Assembly (NCBI GenBank): GCA_963828825.1
Contig: CAWHGF010000004.1
Coordinates: forward strand, 992,001 to 1,056,000
Origin: Bog-473 sp963828825
GTDB taxonomy: Bacteria > Actinomycetota > Acidimicrobiia > Acidimicrobiales > RAAP-2
Direction: 5' to 3'
Length of the DNA stretch: 64,000 nt
The notes under the pieces are model-generated. The model was given only the letters and a program-made list of their open reading frames with translations, made no database searches and was not told the DNA's origin. Below are positions 29,173 to 38,363 of this stretch, piece after piece. Both the position numbers and the translations under genes were made by a program. The number at the start of each line of letters is the position of its first letter. Positions within the stretch are counted from its first letter, which is position 1.

Positions 29173-30210
29173 GTGAGCCGTCGAGTCCTCGTCACGGGTG
29201 CCGACACCTTTTGGGGTGGTCGGATGATTCAGGCTCTGGAGAAGGACGCCGACATGGACGTGATCCTGGGCATGGGCGCCCGGGCGCCCTCGGTCCCCTT
29301 CGAACGGGCCGAGTTCGTCCGGGCCGACCAGACGTACTCCATCATGAACCGGATCGTGAAAGCGACCCAGGTCGACACCATCCTCCACACCTTCATGATC
29401 ACGAATTCGTCCTCAGTGCCGAGGCGGGCCATGCACGAGATCAACGTCATCGGGACGATGAACCTCCTGGCGGCGGCCGGGGCGCCCGGCTCGTCCGTGC
29501 GCCATATCGTGGTCAAGTCCTCCACTCTCGTCTATGGCTCGGCAGCCAGCGACCCGAACACATTCCAGGAGGACACCCCCCGGACCAGCCCGGTGAAGAA
29601 CGTCGTGGAGCGCGCGCTCGTCGAAGCCGACGCGCTCATGCGTGATTTCGCCGAGGACAATCCCGGCACCCGGGTCACCGTGCTCCGTTTCGCCAACGTC
29701 CTCGGTGCGCATCTCACCACACCTATCAGCCGGAACCTGTCACGCCCCTTCTGCCCGGCCATCTTCGGCTTCGACCCGCTCCTGCAGTTCATAGAAGAGG
29801 ACGACGTCGTGCGTGCCCTTCTCCACGTCACCCAGGGCGGGATCCCGGGCCTGTACAACGTGGCCGCGGACGGGAGGCTCCCCTGGAGCGAGGTGGCGAC
29901 CATCTGCGGGACCCGGCTCGTCCCGCTCTCACCCTTCAGCCTTCTGAAGATCCGGCCGATGGCCCGCCTCTTCGACCTGCCCGCAGAGCTCGAGGACCTT
30001 CTCCGCTACGGCCGGGGCGTCGACACGAGGCGATTCGCCGCCACTGGGTTCAACTACAACGCCACCAGCGCGGGCGCCGTGCAGACATTCATCAGGGCCT
30101 TGCGCCTGCGCCGCCAGAGCGGCAGACAGCCGACGTCGTACACCTACGAGCACGACGTGGAACAGTTCTTCCGCCACTCGCCGTCCGTCGTGGGCGGCGG
30201 CGACGGCTGA
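29173..30210 (+). CDS. NAD-dependent epimerase/dehydratase family protein
   Basis: A 345-residue extended SDR, GalE2-like. The cofactor motif is degenerate (VTGADTFWGGRMIQAL in place of GxxGxxG), the mid part has LHTFMITNSSS, INVIGTMNLLAAA and VVKSSTLVYG, and the usual Tyr-x3-Lys is not clear: SPVKNVVERALVEAD stands where YxxxK is expected. It may thus bind nucleotide without the standard epimerase chemistry. GTG 29173 is eight bases after the acyltransferase stop, so both are probably expressed together; a link to glycolipid or phospholipid metabolism is inferred. Confidence 0.87.
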   Translation: MSRRVLVTGADTFWGGRMIQALEKDADMDVILGMGARAPSVPFERAEFVRADQTYSIMNRIVKATQVDTILHTFMITNSSSVPRRAMHEINVIGTMNLLAAAGAPGSSVRHIVVKSSTLVYGSAASDPNTFQEDTPRTSPVKNVVERALVEADALMRDFAEDNPGTRVTVLRFANVLGAHLTTPISRNLSRPFCPAIFGFDPLLQFIEEDDVVRALLHVTQGGIPGLYNVAADGRLPWSEVATICGTRLVPLSPFSLLKIRPMARLFDLPAELEDLLRYGRGVDTRRFAATGFNYNATSAGAVQTFIRALRLRRQSGRQPTSYTYEHDVEQFFRHSPSVVGGGDG

Positions 30211-30213
30211 CGT

Positions 30214-30834
30214 TCAGCTCTCCAACCACTCCTCGACCAGGTCGCGTTCGCGCTCGGCCCATTCCTCGGCGGTGATGCCATAGCGCACGTGGTCCTCCCA
30301 CTCCCCGTCGATCTCGAGAAAGCGGAGTGCGATCCCTTCCTCGCGGATGCCCAGCTTTTCGACCACCCGCCGGCTGGCGGTATTCCGCGGGATGATGGAG
30401 ATCTCCACCCGGTGCAACGAGATCGCCTCGAAGGCGAACCGCAGGGTGACGACGACCGCCTCGGGAACCAGCCCGCGACCGGCCAGTTCCTCGTCGATCC
30501 AGTACCCGATGAACGCGCTCTGGAACGGGCCGCGCTGAATGGAGGAAAGAGTCACCTCACCGACGAAGCGCTCGCCCAAGAAGATGCCGAAGCCGTAGCC
30601 GGTGCCCAGGTGCCGCTCGCGTTCTCGAATGCCACAGCGCGCGGCGAAGCTGGGCCGGTCCTCCGAGGGCGCCGGTGCGCCCTTGGGCCGGGGTTCCCAC
30701 CGAAGGAGCCAGCTGGCACACCGGGTCCGCACCTCGTGCCAGGCGGCAAAGTCGTTCTCGGTCAACGAGCGAAGCAGCACCCGTTTGCCCCGGAGCTCCA
30801 GGGGCGCGTGGCGGACCGCCCTGGCCGCAGTCAT
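30214..30834 (-). CDS. GNAT N-acetyltransferase, RimJ-like
   Basis: A 206-residue acetyl-CoA-dependent acetyltransferase of the RimJ/RimL type. Characteristic segments are LRSLTENDFAAWHEVR, SAFIGYWIDEELAGRGLVPE (acetyl-CoA pyrophosphate loop) and RVEISIIPRNTASRRVVEKLG. Such proteins acetylate N-termini of ribosomal proteins or small amines; the target here is unknown. Its ATG overlaps the aminotransferase stop as ATGA, which sets the start. It ends four bases from the convergent epimerase gene. Confidence 0.92.
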   Translation of the reverse strand: MTAARAVRHAPLELRGKRVLLRSLTENDFAAWHEVRTRCASWLLRWEPRPKGAPAPSEDRPSFAARCGIRERERHLGTGYGFGIFLGERFVGEVTLSSIQRGPFQSAFIGYWIDEELAGRGLVPEAVVVTLRFAFEAISLHRVEISIIPRNTASRRVVEKLGIREEGIALRFLEIDGEWEDHVRYGITAEEWAERERDLVEEWLES

Positions 30835-31919
30835 CGTCCGAGTACCTCCTTCAGCGCGCCCAGCAGGGCAACGACGTTGCGCCGGCGCGCCGTGTGCCCC
30901 ATGCAGCCGATGCGCCAGATCTGCCCGGCCAGCCGGCCGGCACCGGCGCCGATCTCAATGCCATAGGAGGAGAGGAGCTCGCGCCGGACCGCGGCGTCAT
31001 CGACGCCGGTCGGGATGCGGACCGTGGTGAGCTGCGGCAGACGGCGATCGGAGGCCACGAGCACATCGAGGCCGAGGTCAACCAACCCGTCCTGGAGCAG
31101 CCGGCCGCACTCGGCATGGCGCGCCCAGGCCGCCGGCAGCCCCTCGTCGAGGAGTGCGCCGAGCCCGGCATGAAGCGCCGCCACCATCATCACCGGTGCC
31201 GTGTGGTGGTACACCCGTGCCCCGCCCGAGGTGTCGTTGACGTAGCGCGCCAGCAGGTTGAGGTCCAGGTACCAACTGGAGGGCCGCTCGACGATCCGCT
31301 GCAGGGCCCGTTCGGAGACCGTGAAGGGCGACAGGCCCGGCGGCACCCCCAGGCACTTCTGGGTGCCGCTGTAGGCGATGTCGACCGACCAGCCGTCGAC
31401 GGCGACCTCAATGCCACCAAGTGACGTCACCATGTCGACCAGCAGGAGGGCGTCGCCCTTGCCTCTCCCCAATGGCGCGATGTCGTTGCGCACGCCCGTC
31501 GAGGTCTCCGCGTGGACAACCGCAATCAACGCTGGGGCCGGGTGCGCCGAGAGCAGGCGGTCCGGGTCGACCGCCTCGCCCCACTCGGCGTCGACGCGGA
31601 CGACCTCGGCGCCGTGGCGGCACGCCACCTCGCACATCCGCTCGCCGAAAACGCCGTTGACGCCGACCACGACCGGGTCGCCGGGCCGGACGAAGTTGAC
31701 GAAGGACGCTTCCATACCGGCGGATCCGGTTCCGCTGACGGGCAGGGTGAGTGCGTTCGAGGTCCCGAAGACTTCGCGCAGGCGGTCATTCGTGCTGTCG
31801 AGGAGCGCCAGGAACTGCGGATCAAGGTGTCCGAGCACGGGCCCGGCCAGCGCCATGGTGACTTCCGGGTAGGAATTCGAAGGTCCCGGCCCCATGAGGA
31901 GGCGGTCGGATATCCCCAT
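30831..31919 (-). CDS. Class V aminotransferase (alanine-glyoxylate/serine-pyruvate type)
   Basis: A 362-residue PLP enzyme of fold type I. The N-terminus MGISDRLLMGPGPSNSYPEV matches the alanine-glyoxylate aminotransferase family, the PLP phosphate site is SGTGSAGMEASFVN, the aspartate is in VDMVTSLGGIEVAVD, and the Schiff-base lysine is in YSGTQKCLGVPPG near residue 194. It likely transfers an amino group between Ala or Ser and glyoxylate or pyruvate. It is coupled by four bases to the downstream acetyltransferase gene. The gap to the divergent glycosyltransferase gene is about 80 bases. Confidence 0.93.
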   Translation of the reverse strand: MGISDRLLMGPGPSNSYPEVTMALAGPVLGHLDPQFLALLDSTNDRLREVFGTSNALTLPVSGTGSAGMEASFVNFVRPGDPVVVGVNGVFGERMCEVACRHGAEVVRVDAEWGEAVDPDRLLSAHPAPALIAVVHAETSTGVRNDIAPLGRGKGDALLLVDMVTSLGGIEVAVDGWSVDIAYSGTQKCLGVPPGLSPFTVSERALQRIVERPSSWYLDLNLLARYVNDTSGGARVYHHTAPVMMVAALHAGLGALLDEGLPAAWARHAECGRLLQDGLVDLGLDVLVASDRRLPQLTTVRIPTGVDDAAVRRELLSSYGIEIGAGAGRLAGQIWRIGCMGHTARRRNVVALLGALKEVLGR

Positions 31920-31996
31920 CGGCGAATCGTGACAGGTCCACGCTCACCTGCGCCAACGCGCCAGGCGGTGGTACAGGGGTCCGGTAGATTGCCTGC

Positions 31997-33727
31997 GTGG
32001 AACGGGTGCTCTACGCCCCAAGGGCACTACCGCCTCTCCCTCCTGACGTCTCCCAGGATCCCGGACCCTACGCGGCCTGGGTGCGCGGACGCGAGGAGCA
32101 GCGTGTGCGGGCAACCCGCGCGACCAGGGGACCGAATCTGTGCCTGGTGATGGCCGTCCCCGACGACGAACCGGCGGCCGTCCGCCGGACGCTCCAGAGC
32201 CTGTGCGAGCAGCGCGGCGGCCGGTGGTCCCTGACCGTGGTCGCGCCCGAGAACCGTCTGGACGAGCTCGGGGCGCTCGTGCGCGCCAGCACATCGCTCC
32301 GCCATCGTCGGCGGGTCAGGCTCCTGCCTGCCCCAGCGTCCGGCTCCGGGCGCGACCTCCTCGAGACCGGGATGGAGGCCAGCCCGGGGTCGCCGCGGGC
32401 CCTCATCTTCCCCGGCGACGTCTGGGCGCCCGACACGGTCGCCCTGCTGCGCGCGGCGCTCAGACCGGCGGGTGTGGTCTATGGGGACGAGGACGAGGTG
32501 GCGGCCGATGGCGCCAACGTGGCGCCTCGGTTGAAGCCCGACTTCTCGCCCGAATTCCTCCTCTCCAGCGCCTACATCGGCCGCCCCCTCGCCATGGGGG
32601 CAGCGGTGGGCGACCGCCTGCCCCGGCTCGTGGCATCGGGCGCCGCTGCGTTGGAGCACGAATGCGCGCTGGCCGCCACCGAGCTCGCCGACATGGTGAT
32701 CCACATTCCCGAGGTGCTGTGCCACCGTTCAGCCGGGACGGGCGACGCCACAGGCATCACCTCCGTCCACCACGTGCAGGAGGCGCTCCGCCGTGGGCAC
32801 AATGACGCCAGCGTCGTCATGGGCCCGGCCCCCCGCGGCTACCGGATCGCGCGGCCCGCCAAGACCGAAGTACCGGTGAGCATCCTGATTCCCCTGCGCG
32901 ACGAGCCGCGACTCCTCCGCACCTGTGTCGACTCGATCGCCGCCACCACGGGCATGCACACCAGTGTCGAGCTCGTGCTCATCGACAACGGGTCCTCTGA
33001 CCCCGAGACCCTCACCCTGTTGGACCGGCTAGCCGACCGCCCGGATGTACGCGTGCTGACCGACCCGCGACCGTTCAATTGGGCGGCGCTCAACAACGCC
33101 GGGGCGTCGGTCGCCCGGGGCGACGTCCTCTTGTTCCTCAACAACGACATCGAGGCGCACCAGAGCGGTTGGTTGTCCGCTCTGTGCGCCCAGGCGATCC
33201 GGCCTGACATCGCCGCCGCGGGGGCCCGGCTCCTGTACCCGGACCGCCGCCTGCAGCACTGCGGGCTGGTCGTCGGGCTCACGGGGGCGGCGGGACACGT
33301 CCTCGGCGGCCTGTCCGGAGAGGAGCCCGGCTACCTGCACATGGCGACGGCGGCGCGCGAATGCTCAGCCGTGACCGGCGCCTGCCTGGCAACACGGCGC
33401 GAGGTCTTCGAGCTCCTGGGCGGTTTCGACGAGTCGCTCGGGGTCGATCTGAACGATGTCGACTACTGCCTGCGCGCCGCCACGTTGGGCTTGCGGACGA
33501 TCTACGAGCCGGCGGCCGAACTGATCCACCACGAGTCGCCGAGTCGGGGCACGGCGGGCGGCGTGGGCGACGTCGTCAGGTTCGTCGATCGATGGAAGGA
33601 GTACATTTCCGAGGGAGACCGCTACTTCAACCCCCACCTCACCCGGGCGGATCAGTCGTGCGGATTGGCTCGCCCGGGGGAGGAGGACGACTGGAAGAGA
33701 TGGTACGCGACCCTCACGATGCAGTAG
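31997..33727 (+). CDS. Glycosyltransferase family 2, two GT-A modules
   Basis: A 576-residue protein. The first about 270 residues look like a degenerate GT-A module (LVMAVPDDEPAAVRRTLQSL, VVYGDEDEV, RLKPDFSPEFLLSSAYIGRP). The second, catalytic-looking module begins VPVSILIPLRDEPRLLRTCV and carries LIDNGSSDPETL, the DXD-type LFLNNDIEAHQSGW, and SAVTGACLATRREVFELLGG with NDVDYCLRAATLG. It resembles rhamnosyl- or O-antigen-type enzymes with duplicated domains. GTG 31997 is the start. It heads the operon 31997-38361 and is followed by small coiled-coil and GT genes. Confidence 0.9.
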   Translation: MERVLYAPRALPPLPPDVSQDPGPYAAWVRGREEQRVRATRATRGPNLCLVMAVPDDEPAAVRRTLQSLCEQRGGRWSLTVVAPENRLDELGALVRASTSLRHRRRVRLLPAPASGSGRDLLETGMEASPGSPRALIFPGDVWAPDTVALLRAALRPAGVVYGDEDEVAADGANVAPRLKPDFSPEFLLSSAYIGRPLAMGAAVGDRLPRLVASGAAALEHECALAATELADMVIHIPEVLCHRSAGTGDATGITSVHHVQEALRRGHNDASVVMGPAPRGYRIARPAKTEVPVSILIPLRDEPRLLRTCVDSIAATTGMHTSVELVLIDNGSSDPETLTLLDRLADRPDVRVLTDPRPFNWAALNNAGASVARGDVLLFLNNDIEAHQSGWLSALCAQAIRPDIAAAGARLLYPDRRLQHCGLVVGLTGAAGHVLGGLSGEEPGYLHMATAARECSAVTGACLATRREVFELLGGFDESLGVDLNDVDYCLRAATLGLRTIYEPAAELIHHESPSRGTAGGVGDVVRFVDRWKEYISEGDRYFNPHLTRADQSCGLARPGEEDDWKRWYATLTMQ

Positions 33728-33754
33728 CCGACGAGTCCGACGCGCGCGCCACGG

Positions 33755-34105
33755 ATGCTGCGCCAGCCCGCCGACGCTCCTCCGCCGCTCGGGCACGTCG
33801 GAAGCAGCAGCGCAGTGGCGTCGTTTCGTCGCGTCGTGTCGGACCGGAACGCCGGGACCCGGGGGTCGCTCCGCGCCTGGGCCGGACGAATCTCCGGGCG
33901 ATCGGATCGCCGCCTCTTGTTGGCGCAGGCCGGCGCAACCGAGGCCATGGCGGCGCACTGTGACCTCCTGGTCGACCGTCTGACGGCACTGGAAGCCGTG
34001 ACCGCCGACTTGGGCGGTGCCTTCGGCCAGGAGATCGCGCAGCTCCGGGCGGAGGTCGCGCACCTCCAACGCACTCTGGCGTCGCCACGGGACCCGGCGT
34101 CGTGA
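33755..34105 (+). CDS. Small coiled-coil protein in glycan operon
   Basis: A 116-residue protein without a recognised domain. The N-terminal half is basic (SFRRVVSDRNAGTRGSLRAW) and the C-terminal half is a predicted coiled coil (LVDRLTALEAVTADLGGAFG, EIAQLRAEVAHLQRTL). Its stop overlaps the next gene's GTG as GTGA, which supports it as a real gene. The N-terminus is uncertain: an alternative coding-like frame starts with an ATG at 33700, and a small sequence error could join the two. Short coiled-coil proteins of this sort often accompany glycosyltransferases in surface-glycan operons. Confidence 0.6.
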   Translation: MLRQPADAPPPLGHVGSSSAVASFRRVVSDRNAGTRGSLRAWAGRISGRSDRRLLLAQAGATEAMAAHCDLLVDRLTALEAVTADLGGAFGQEIAQLRAEVAHLQRTLASPRDPAS

Positions 34106-35046
34106 ACCGACCGGTGGCGGTCGTCGTCGGCTGCCGCTGGCTCGACAGGCCGAGCGAACTGGCCTTCGTGTCCCGGTCCATCGCCGGAGCGGCCAGTCGC
34201 TGCGGACCGGTGGCCGTCCTCGTGCCCGGGGTTCCAGGGTGGCGCGAGGCCGATGGGGCATTCGATCTGGACGGAATGGGCGTGCCCGGGGCGCTGCGCT
34301 GGCCACTCGCGGTGCCGACCGACACGACCGTCATCGTGGACGAACTGACGCCGGACGTCGCGACTCTCCTCGCCCAGAGCGAGCCGGCGGCGGTCCTGTT
34401 CCTCTCCGCCACGGACGCGACGCCTCACCCGGCGTGGCAGAACCTCCAGCTGGTGGGTGGCGACGACCCGATGGGCGTACACGTCCCGGTGAACCGGCTG
34501 GCCGAGCGACACCGGCACCACGGATTCGGCTTCACGGACTACCTGCTCGTGCTCAGCGACCGCACCGGCGACCACCCGGAGCCCCCTCCGGCCGCCGCCT
34601 GGGTCAGCGCCGCCTTCAACGATGCCGACGTCGTGGTCGTCGAAGACGCGGTGGCGTCGGCGTGGAAGGGGCGGGCGCTTCGCGGCAAGGTCTCGGTCGA
34701 CACGCGGATGGACCTGTGGCGGCTGCTCGCGCACGCCAACGTCTGCATCGACCTCGCGCCCGGGGCGCACATCGCACGCGAGTGCATCGAGGCGTTGCGC
34801 TTCGGGACCCCGATCATCGTGCCGGACGACCCGTTCTCCGGCGCGGCGCACGCGCGGGCATCCGGAGGCGCGATCTTCCACGATGAGTCGGAGCTGCTGC
34901 AGGCAGTCGCAGCCTTCCAGAGCGAGGCACATCGGACCGAGGCGGCGACGCTCGCCCGGCAGTACGCGGATGCGCACTATGGCGATCCGGCCGCGTTGGT
35001 CCGCCGCCTCAGAGAGCTGCTCGGACGGCAGCACCAGGTACGGTGA
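34102..35046 (+). CDS. GT-B-like glycosyltransferase, divergent
   Basis: A 314-residue protein starting MNRPVAVVVGCRWLDRPSEL. The C-terminal half resembles the donor domain of family 1/4 enzymes: WKGRALRGKVSVDTRMDLWR, NVCIDLAPGAHIARECIEAL and RFGTPIIVPDDPFSGAAH, where a glutamate-containing helix follows a glycine. The N-terminal half is divergent and short for a full GT-B acceptor domain, so it may be an unusual or degenerate glycosyltransferase. It overlaps the coiled-coil gene by four bases and lies between GT genes, which supports a role in the same glycan. Confidence 0.75.
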   Translation: MNRPVAVVVGCRWLDRPSELAFVSRSIAGAASRCGPVAVLVPGVPGWREADGAFDLDGMGVPGALRWPLAVPTDTTVIVDELTPDVATLLAQSEPAAVLFLSATDATPHPAWQNLQLVGGDDPMGVHVPVNRLAERHRHHGFGFTDYLLVLSDRTGDHPEPPPAAAWVSAAFNDADVVVVEDAVASAWKGRALRGKVSVDTRMDLWRLLAHANVCIDLAPGAHIARECIEALRFGTPIIVPDDPFSGAAHARASGGAIFHDESELLQAVAAFQSEAHRTEAATLARQYADAHYGDPAALVRRLRELLGRQHQVR

Positions 35047-35225
35047 GCCGACTCGGCCATTCACTAAGATGACGCCCCCTGAGGGGTGGACCCGACCGTG
35101 TGTGAATTCATGAGGCCTTGCGCGTACCAAAGAACCAGGTCAGCGTCGTATTTCCTCTCTGCCTCCACGGCGCCCACCGACGTGGGCACGCACCCGGATT
35201 CGTGACCACCGGCCCAGGCTCACCC

Positions 35226-36371
35226 ATGGGGAAGATCGCCGTGACCGCCCCGGTGGGTTCGGAGCTGCTCCACCTGCAGCCCTCCACGCTGGAGTCCGGC
35301 ATCTACCGCTTCTCGCCGCTCGTGTCCTGGCTCGTGGCCACGGCACACCCATCGGTGACCGTGGAGCTTGGTCCCGGCGACAGGGCATCCCTGCTCTCGA
35401 CCTGCGAGGCGGTGCTCCGGTCCGGCAACGGGGCGACGTGCGCGGCCGTGCTGCTGCCGTCGGGGTCGGCCGCCGGCCCGGCGGACTTCCGGAGCCTGAT
35501 GACCGAGCTGACGGGCCGTTTCGGCCAGGCCTTGCAGGGCTTCGAGGACGAGGGGGCCTACCGGGCCGCAATGCATGGCAGGACGACCGGGCTGGTGCAC
35601 CTGTCCCTGTTCGATGCGGACGACATCACCCTGCCCGACCTCGCGGCGTGGCACGAGATGATGGCGCCCGGAGCTGTCATGGTCGTCACGACGACGGCCT
35701 CCGGCGTGTCGTCCGCCTTCGCCAAGGCGAAGCAGCACGTCACGGAGACCTACCCCGCAGTGTCCGTCTCCCTCGGGCTGACCACCGAAGCGGTCGTCGG
35801 GCAGCGGCCCTCCGACGATGCCACACCGATCGTGGACATGCTGCGAAAGGCTCCGTTCGCGGTGGGCGCCTTCCTGGCCCTGTTCGGTGAACAGATCGAG
35901 CTGCACCACCTGCTCCAACACGAGCCCGAGCCGTCGGAGGCGGTACGCGCGCTCATCGGCCGCGTCATCGACCAGCAGCATGCCGAGCGGGAGGCGTTCC
36001 TCTCCGCGCTGCGTGTCTACAAGGAGGAGACCGCTCGCCTGTCGAGCGAAGTCGTGGAGGCCAGGAGTGAGCTGGCCCGACAGATCGACGCAGCGCGGCG
36101 TGAGCGGGAGCACCTGGTGGCGGAGTTCCTGGACCGCGTTGACGAGCTCTCATCGAAAGTCTCGACCACGGCCGGGCGCTACTCGGCAGAATTGGCCGAC
36201 AAGGACGCACTCCTCGAGGCGGAGGGGCGACGGGTAGAGGCGTACGCGGGACAGGCCGCCATTGCGCAGAGCGTGATCGACGACATCCGACAGTCGACGT
36301 CGTGGCGGGTCACCGCACCAGTGCGCCTGCTCTCAAGGATGCTCGCCCGGCGGGCTCAGCCCGAGAACTAG
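35226..36371 (+). CDS. Methyltransferase-like protein with C-terminal coiled coil
   Basis: A 381-residue protein. The N-terminal region, GSELLHLQPSTLESGIYRFS with VTVELGPGDRASLLSTCEAV and GLVHLSLFDADDI, looks like a class I Rossmann (SAM- or nucleotide-binding) fold as in methyltransferases of glycan clusters. The second half is a coiled coil of about 110 residues (EETARLSSEVVEARSELARQ and on). The end STSWRVTAPVRLLSRML is a common C-terminal tag of proteins from O-antigen-type operons. ATG 35226 is preferred over upstream starts (35118, 35202) because the conserved part begins there; this choice is not certain. Confidence 0.72.
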   Translation: MGKIAVTAPVGSELLHLQPSTLESGIYRFSPLVSWLVATAHPSVTVELGPGDRASLLSTCEAVLRSGNGATCAAVLLPSGSAAGPADFRSLMTELTGRFGQALQGFEDEGAYRAAMHGRTTGLVHLSLFDADDITLPDLAAWHEMMAPGAVMVVTTTASGVSSAFAKAKQHVTETYPAVSVSLGLTTEAVVGQRPSDDATPIVDMLRKAPFAVGAFLALFGEQIELHHLLQHEPEPSEAVRALIGRVIDQQHAEREAFLSALRVYKEETARLSSEVVEARSELARQIDAARREREHLVAEFLDRVDELSSKVSTTAGRYSAELADKDALLEAEGRRVEAYAGQAAIAQSVIDDIRQSTSWRVTAPVRLLSRMLARRAQPEN

Positions 36372-36383
36372 CCGGACGGCGCG

Positions 36384-38361
36384 TTGGTCACGGAGTCCGA
36401 TCCATTCGCCAACAACGTCTCGGTCATCGTCCTCAACTACAACCAGGCGACGACCACGGTCGAATGCCTCACTGCGCTCGCCCGGGCGCGCACAGACCTG
36501 ATCCGGGAGATCGTCGTGGTGGACAACGGGTCCGACCCCGGGGAACTCGCCATCCTGCGCGAGCACCGCGCCCGGACTGACTTCGTTCTCGTCGAGGTGG
36601 GCGAGAACCGTTTCTTCGGCGAGGGAAACAACATCGGTGTCGACGACGCCCGCGGCGACTACGTCGTCTTCCTCAACAACGACGCCTTCGTGCAGCCCGG
36701 TTGGATCGAGGCCCTCAGCTCGACCATGCGGAGCGATCCCGATGTGGCGGCGGTCGGCCCCATGTTTCTCTACCCCGATGGACGGGTCCAGGAGGTGGGC
36801 GGCCTCGCATTGCCGACGGGTGACATCGTCCAGGTCGGCAAGGGCGCCGTCTGGGGCCCGGACCACTACGACACGCCGTGCGCGGTGGATTTCTGTTCCG
36901 CCGCGTGCCTGATGATGAGGAGATCGGACTTCCTCAAGGTCGGTGGCTTCGGCTTTGAATGGGAGCCCGCCTACTACGAGGACGCTGACCTGTGCCTCAA
37001 GCTCAGAACCCGGTGCGGGAAGGTCATGGTCAACCCGGCAGCCCGCGTCATCCACATCGAGAGCAAGACGACCTCCAACGCACAGTTGCAGCTGCACAAC
37101 ATCTCCGAAATCAACCGCGCTCGTTTCGTGGCCAAGTGGGGCCCGTGGCTCGAAGCTCGTCAGAATCACCTCCCTTCGATGTTCGTCCCCCGGACCGAGC
37201 TCGTCGAGCTGAGCGAGGACGAAGTCGATCCGCAGATCGGCCGGGGCGGGTCCCCCGATCCACAGGTCGTGCTCTACTCTCCCTACCAGCTGGTGCCGGG
37301 AGGCGGAGAGCGCGTCCTCTTCGAGCTGGCGTCGCACTTCTCAACGCTCTTCGGGACGTCACAGGTCGCCATCTCTACCCCACACCGGTACAGCACGACG
37401 CGGTTGCGACAGATCGCCGCAACGTTCGGCTTTGACCGCGTCGTCGGGACACCGCGTCCCTGGCGGGAGGTAGACCCCGAGCAGTGCCGTTTCTCGGTGA
37501 TCTTCGGCAACACCATCCTCCCGCCCCTGCCGCGCCTTTGGCGAGTACAGCGTCTACCAGCTGCAATTTCCCTTCTGGGTGCCCGATCAGGAGATCGCCG
37601 AGCGGGGGTCGTGGCTGGGAGACTACGACGAAATCTGGGTGTATTCGGACTTCGTGCGGCGCAACGTCAACGGACTCGTGCGGCACTACGGCTTGGCCGC
37701 GCCTCCCATCCGGGTGATCACACCGCCCGCCGCATGGCCGGGCGCCACGGGAGGTCTGCCCTGGAACGAGCGCCGGACGATCGTCTCCGTGGGCCGGTTC
37801 TTCGCCGGTGGTCACAACAAACGTCAGGACATCGTCATTGAGGCATTCCGGCGGATCGTCGAGGCCGGTGCCGACGGGGTGGAGCTCGCGCTCGCGGGCG
37901 CCATTCATCCGAGTCCCGCGGGACGGGCCCGATTCTACGAGCTCAGGGAGCTGGCGTCGGACCTGCCCTGCACCTTCTATCCCAATATCGGGCGCAAGGA
38001 CCTGGCAGCTCTCTACGGGCGCTCGGCGGCCTTGATCCACGCGGCCGGCTTCGGCGTCGACCCCGACGAGTTCCCGGAGGCGCTGGAGCATTTTGGGATC
38101 ACCCCCATTGAAGCGGCGTGCTTCGGCTGCATCCCTGTCGTCTACGGCCGGGGTGGCCCGCTGGAGGTTATCCGGACGCTGGGCTGCGAGACGGCCTTCT
38201 CGACCGTCGAGGAGTGCGCGCGCATCGTCACGGCGTTGCTCGCGGATCCGTTCGGATCAGCTGCGCTGAGCAACCACCTCCTCCGCAGCAGTCAGGTGTA
38301 CTCCCAGGATGCGTTTCGAGGCCGCATCAACGACGCGCTGCATGACCTCGGTGTCCCGTAG
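36384..38361 (+). CDS. GT2-GT4 fusion glycosyltransferase, interrupted by a one-base frameshift
   Basis: The N-terminal GT2 module has VSVIVLNYNQATTTVECL, VVDNGSDPGEL, the DXD-like VFLNNDAFVQPGW and the acceptor segment YYEDADLCLKLRTR. From about residue 295 a GT-B module begins (VVLYSPYQLVPGGGERVLFE). At about 37531 the frame breaks in CTGCCGCGCC; removing one base restores PAFGEYSVYQLQFPFWVP. Coding then continues with YSDFVRRNVNGLVRHYG, TIVSVGRFFAGGHNKRQDIV and GFGVDPDEFPEALEHFGITP to the stop at 38361. The restored chain is about 658 residues. TTG 36384 is the start. It closes the glycan operon and probably adds two successive sugars. Confidence 0.82.
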
Positions 38362-38363
38362 GT

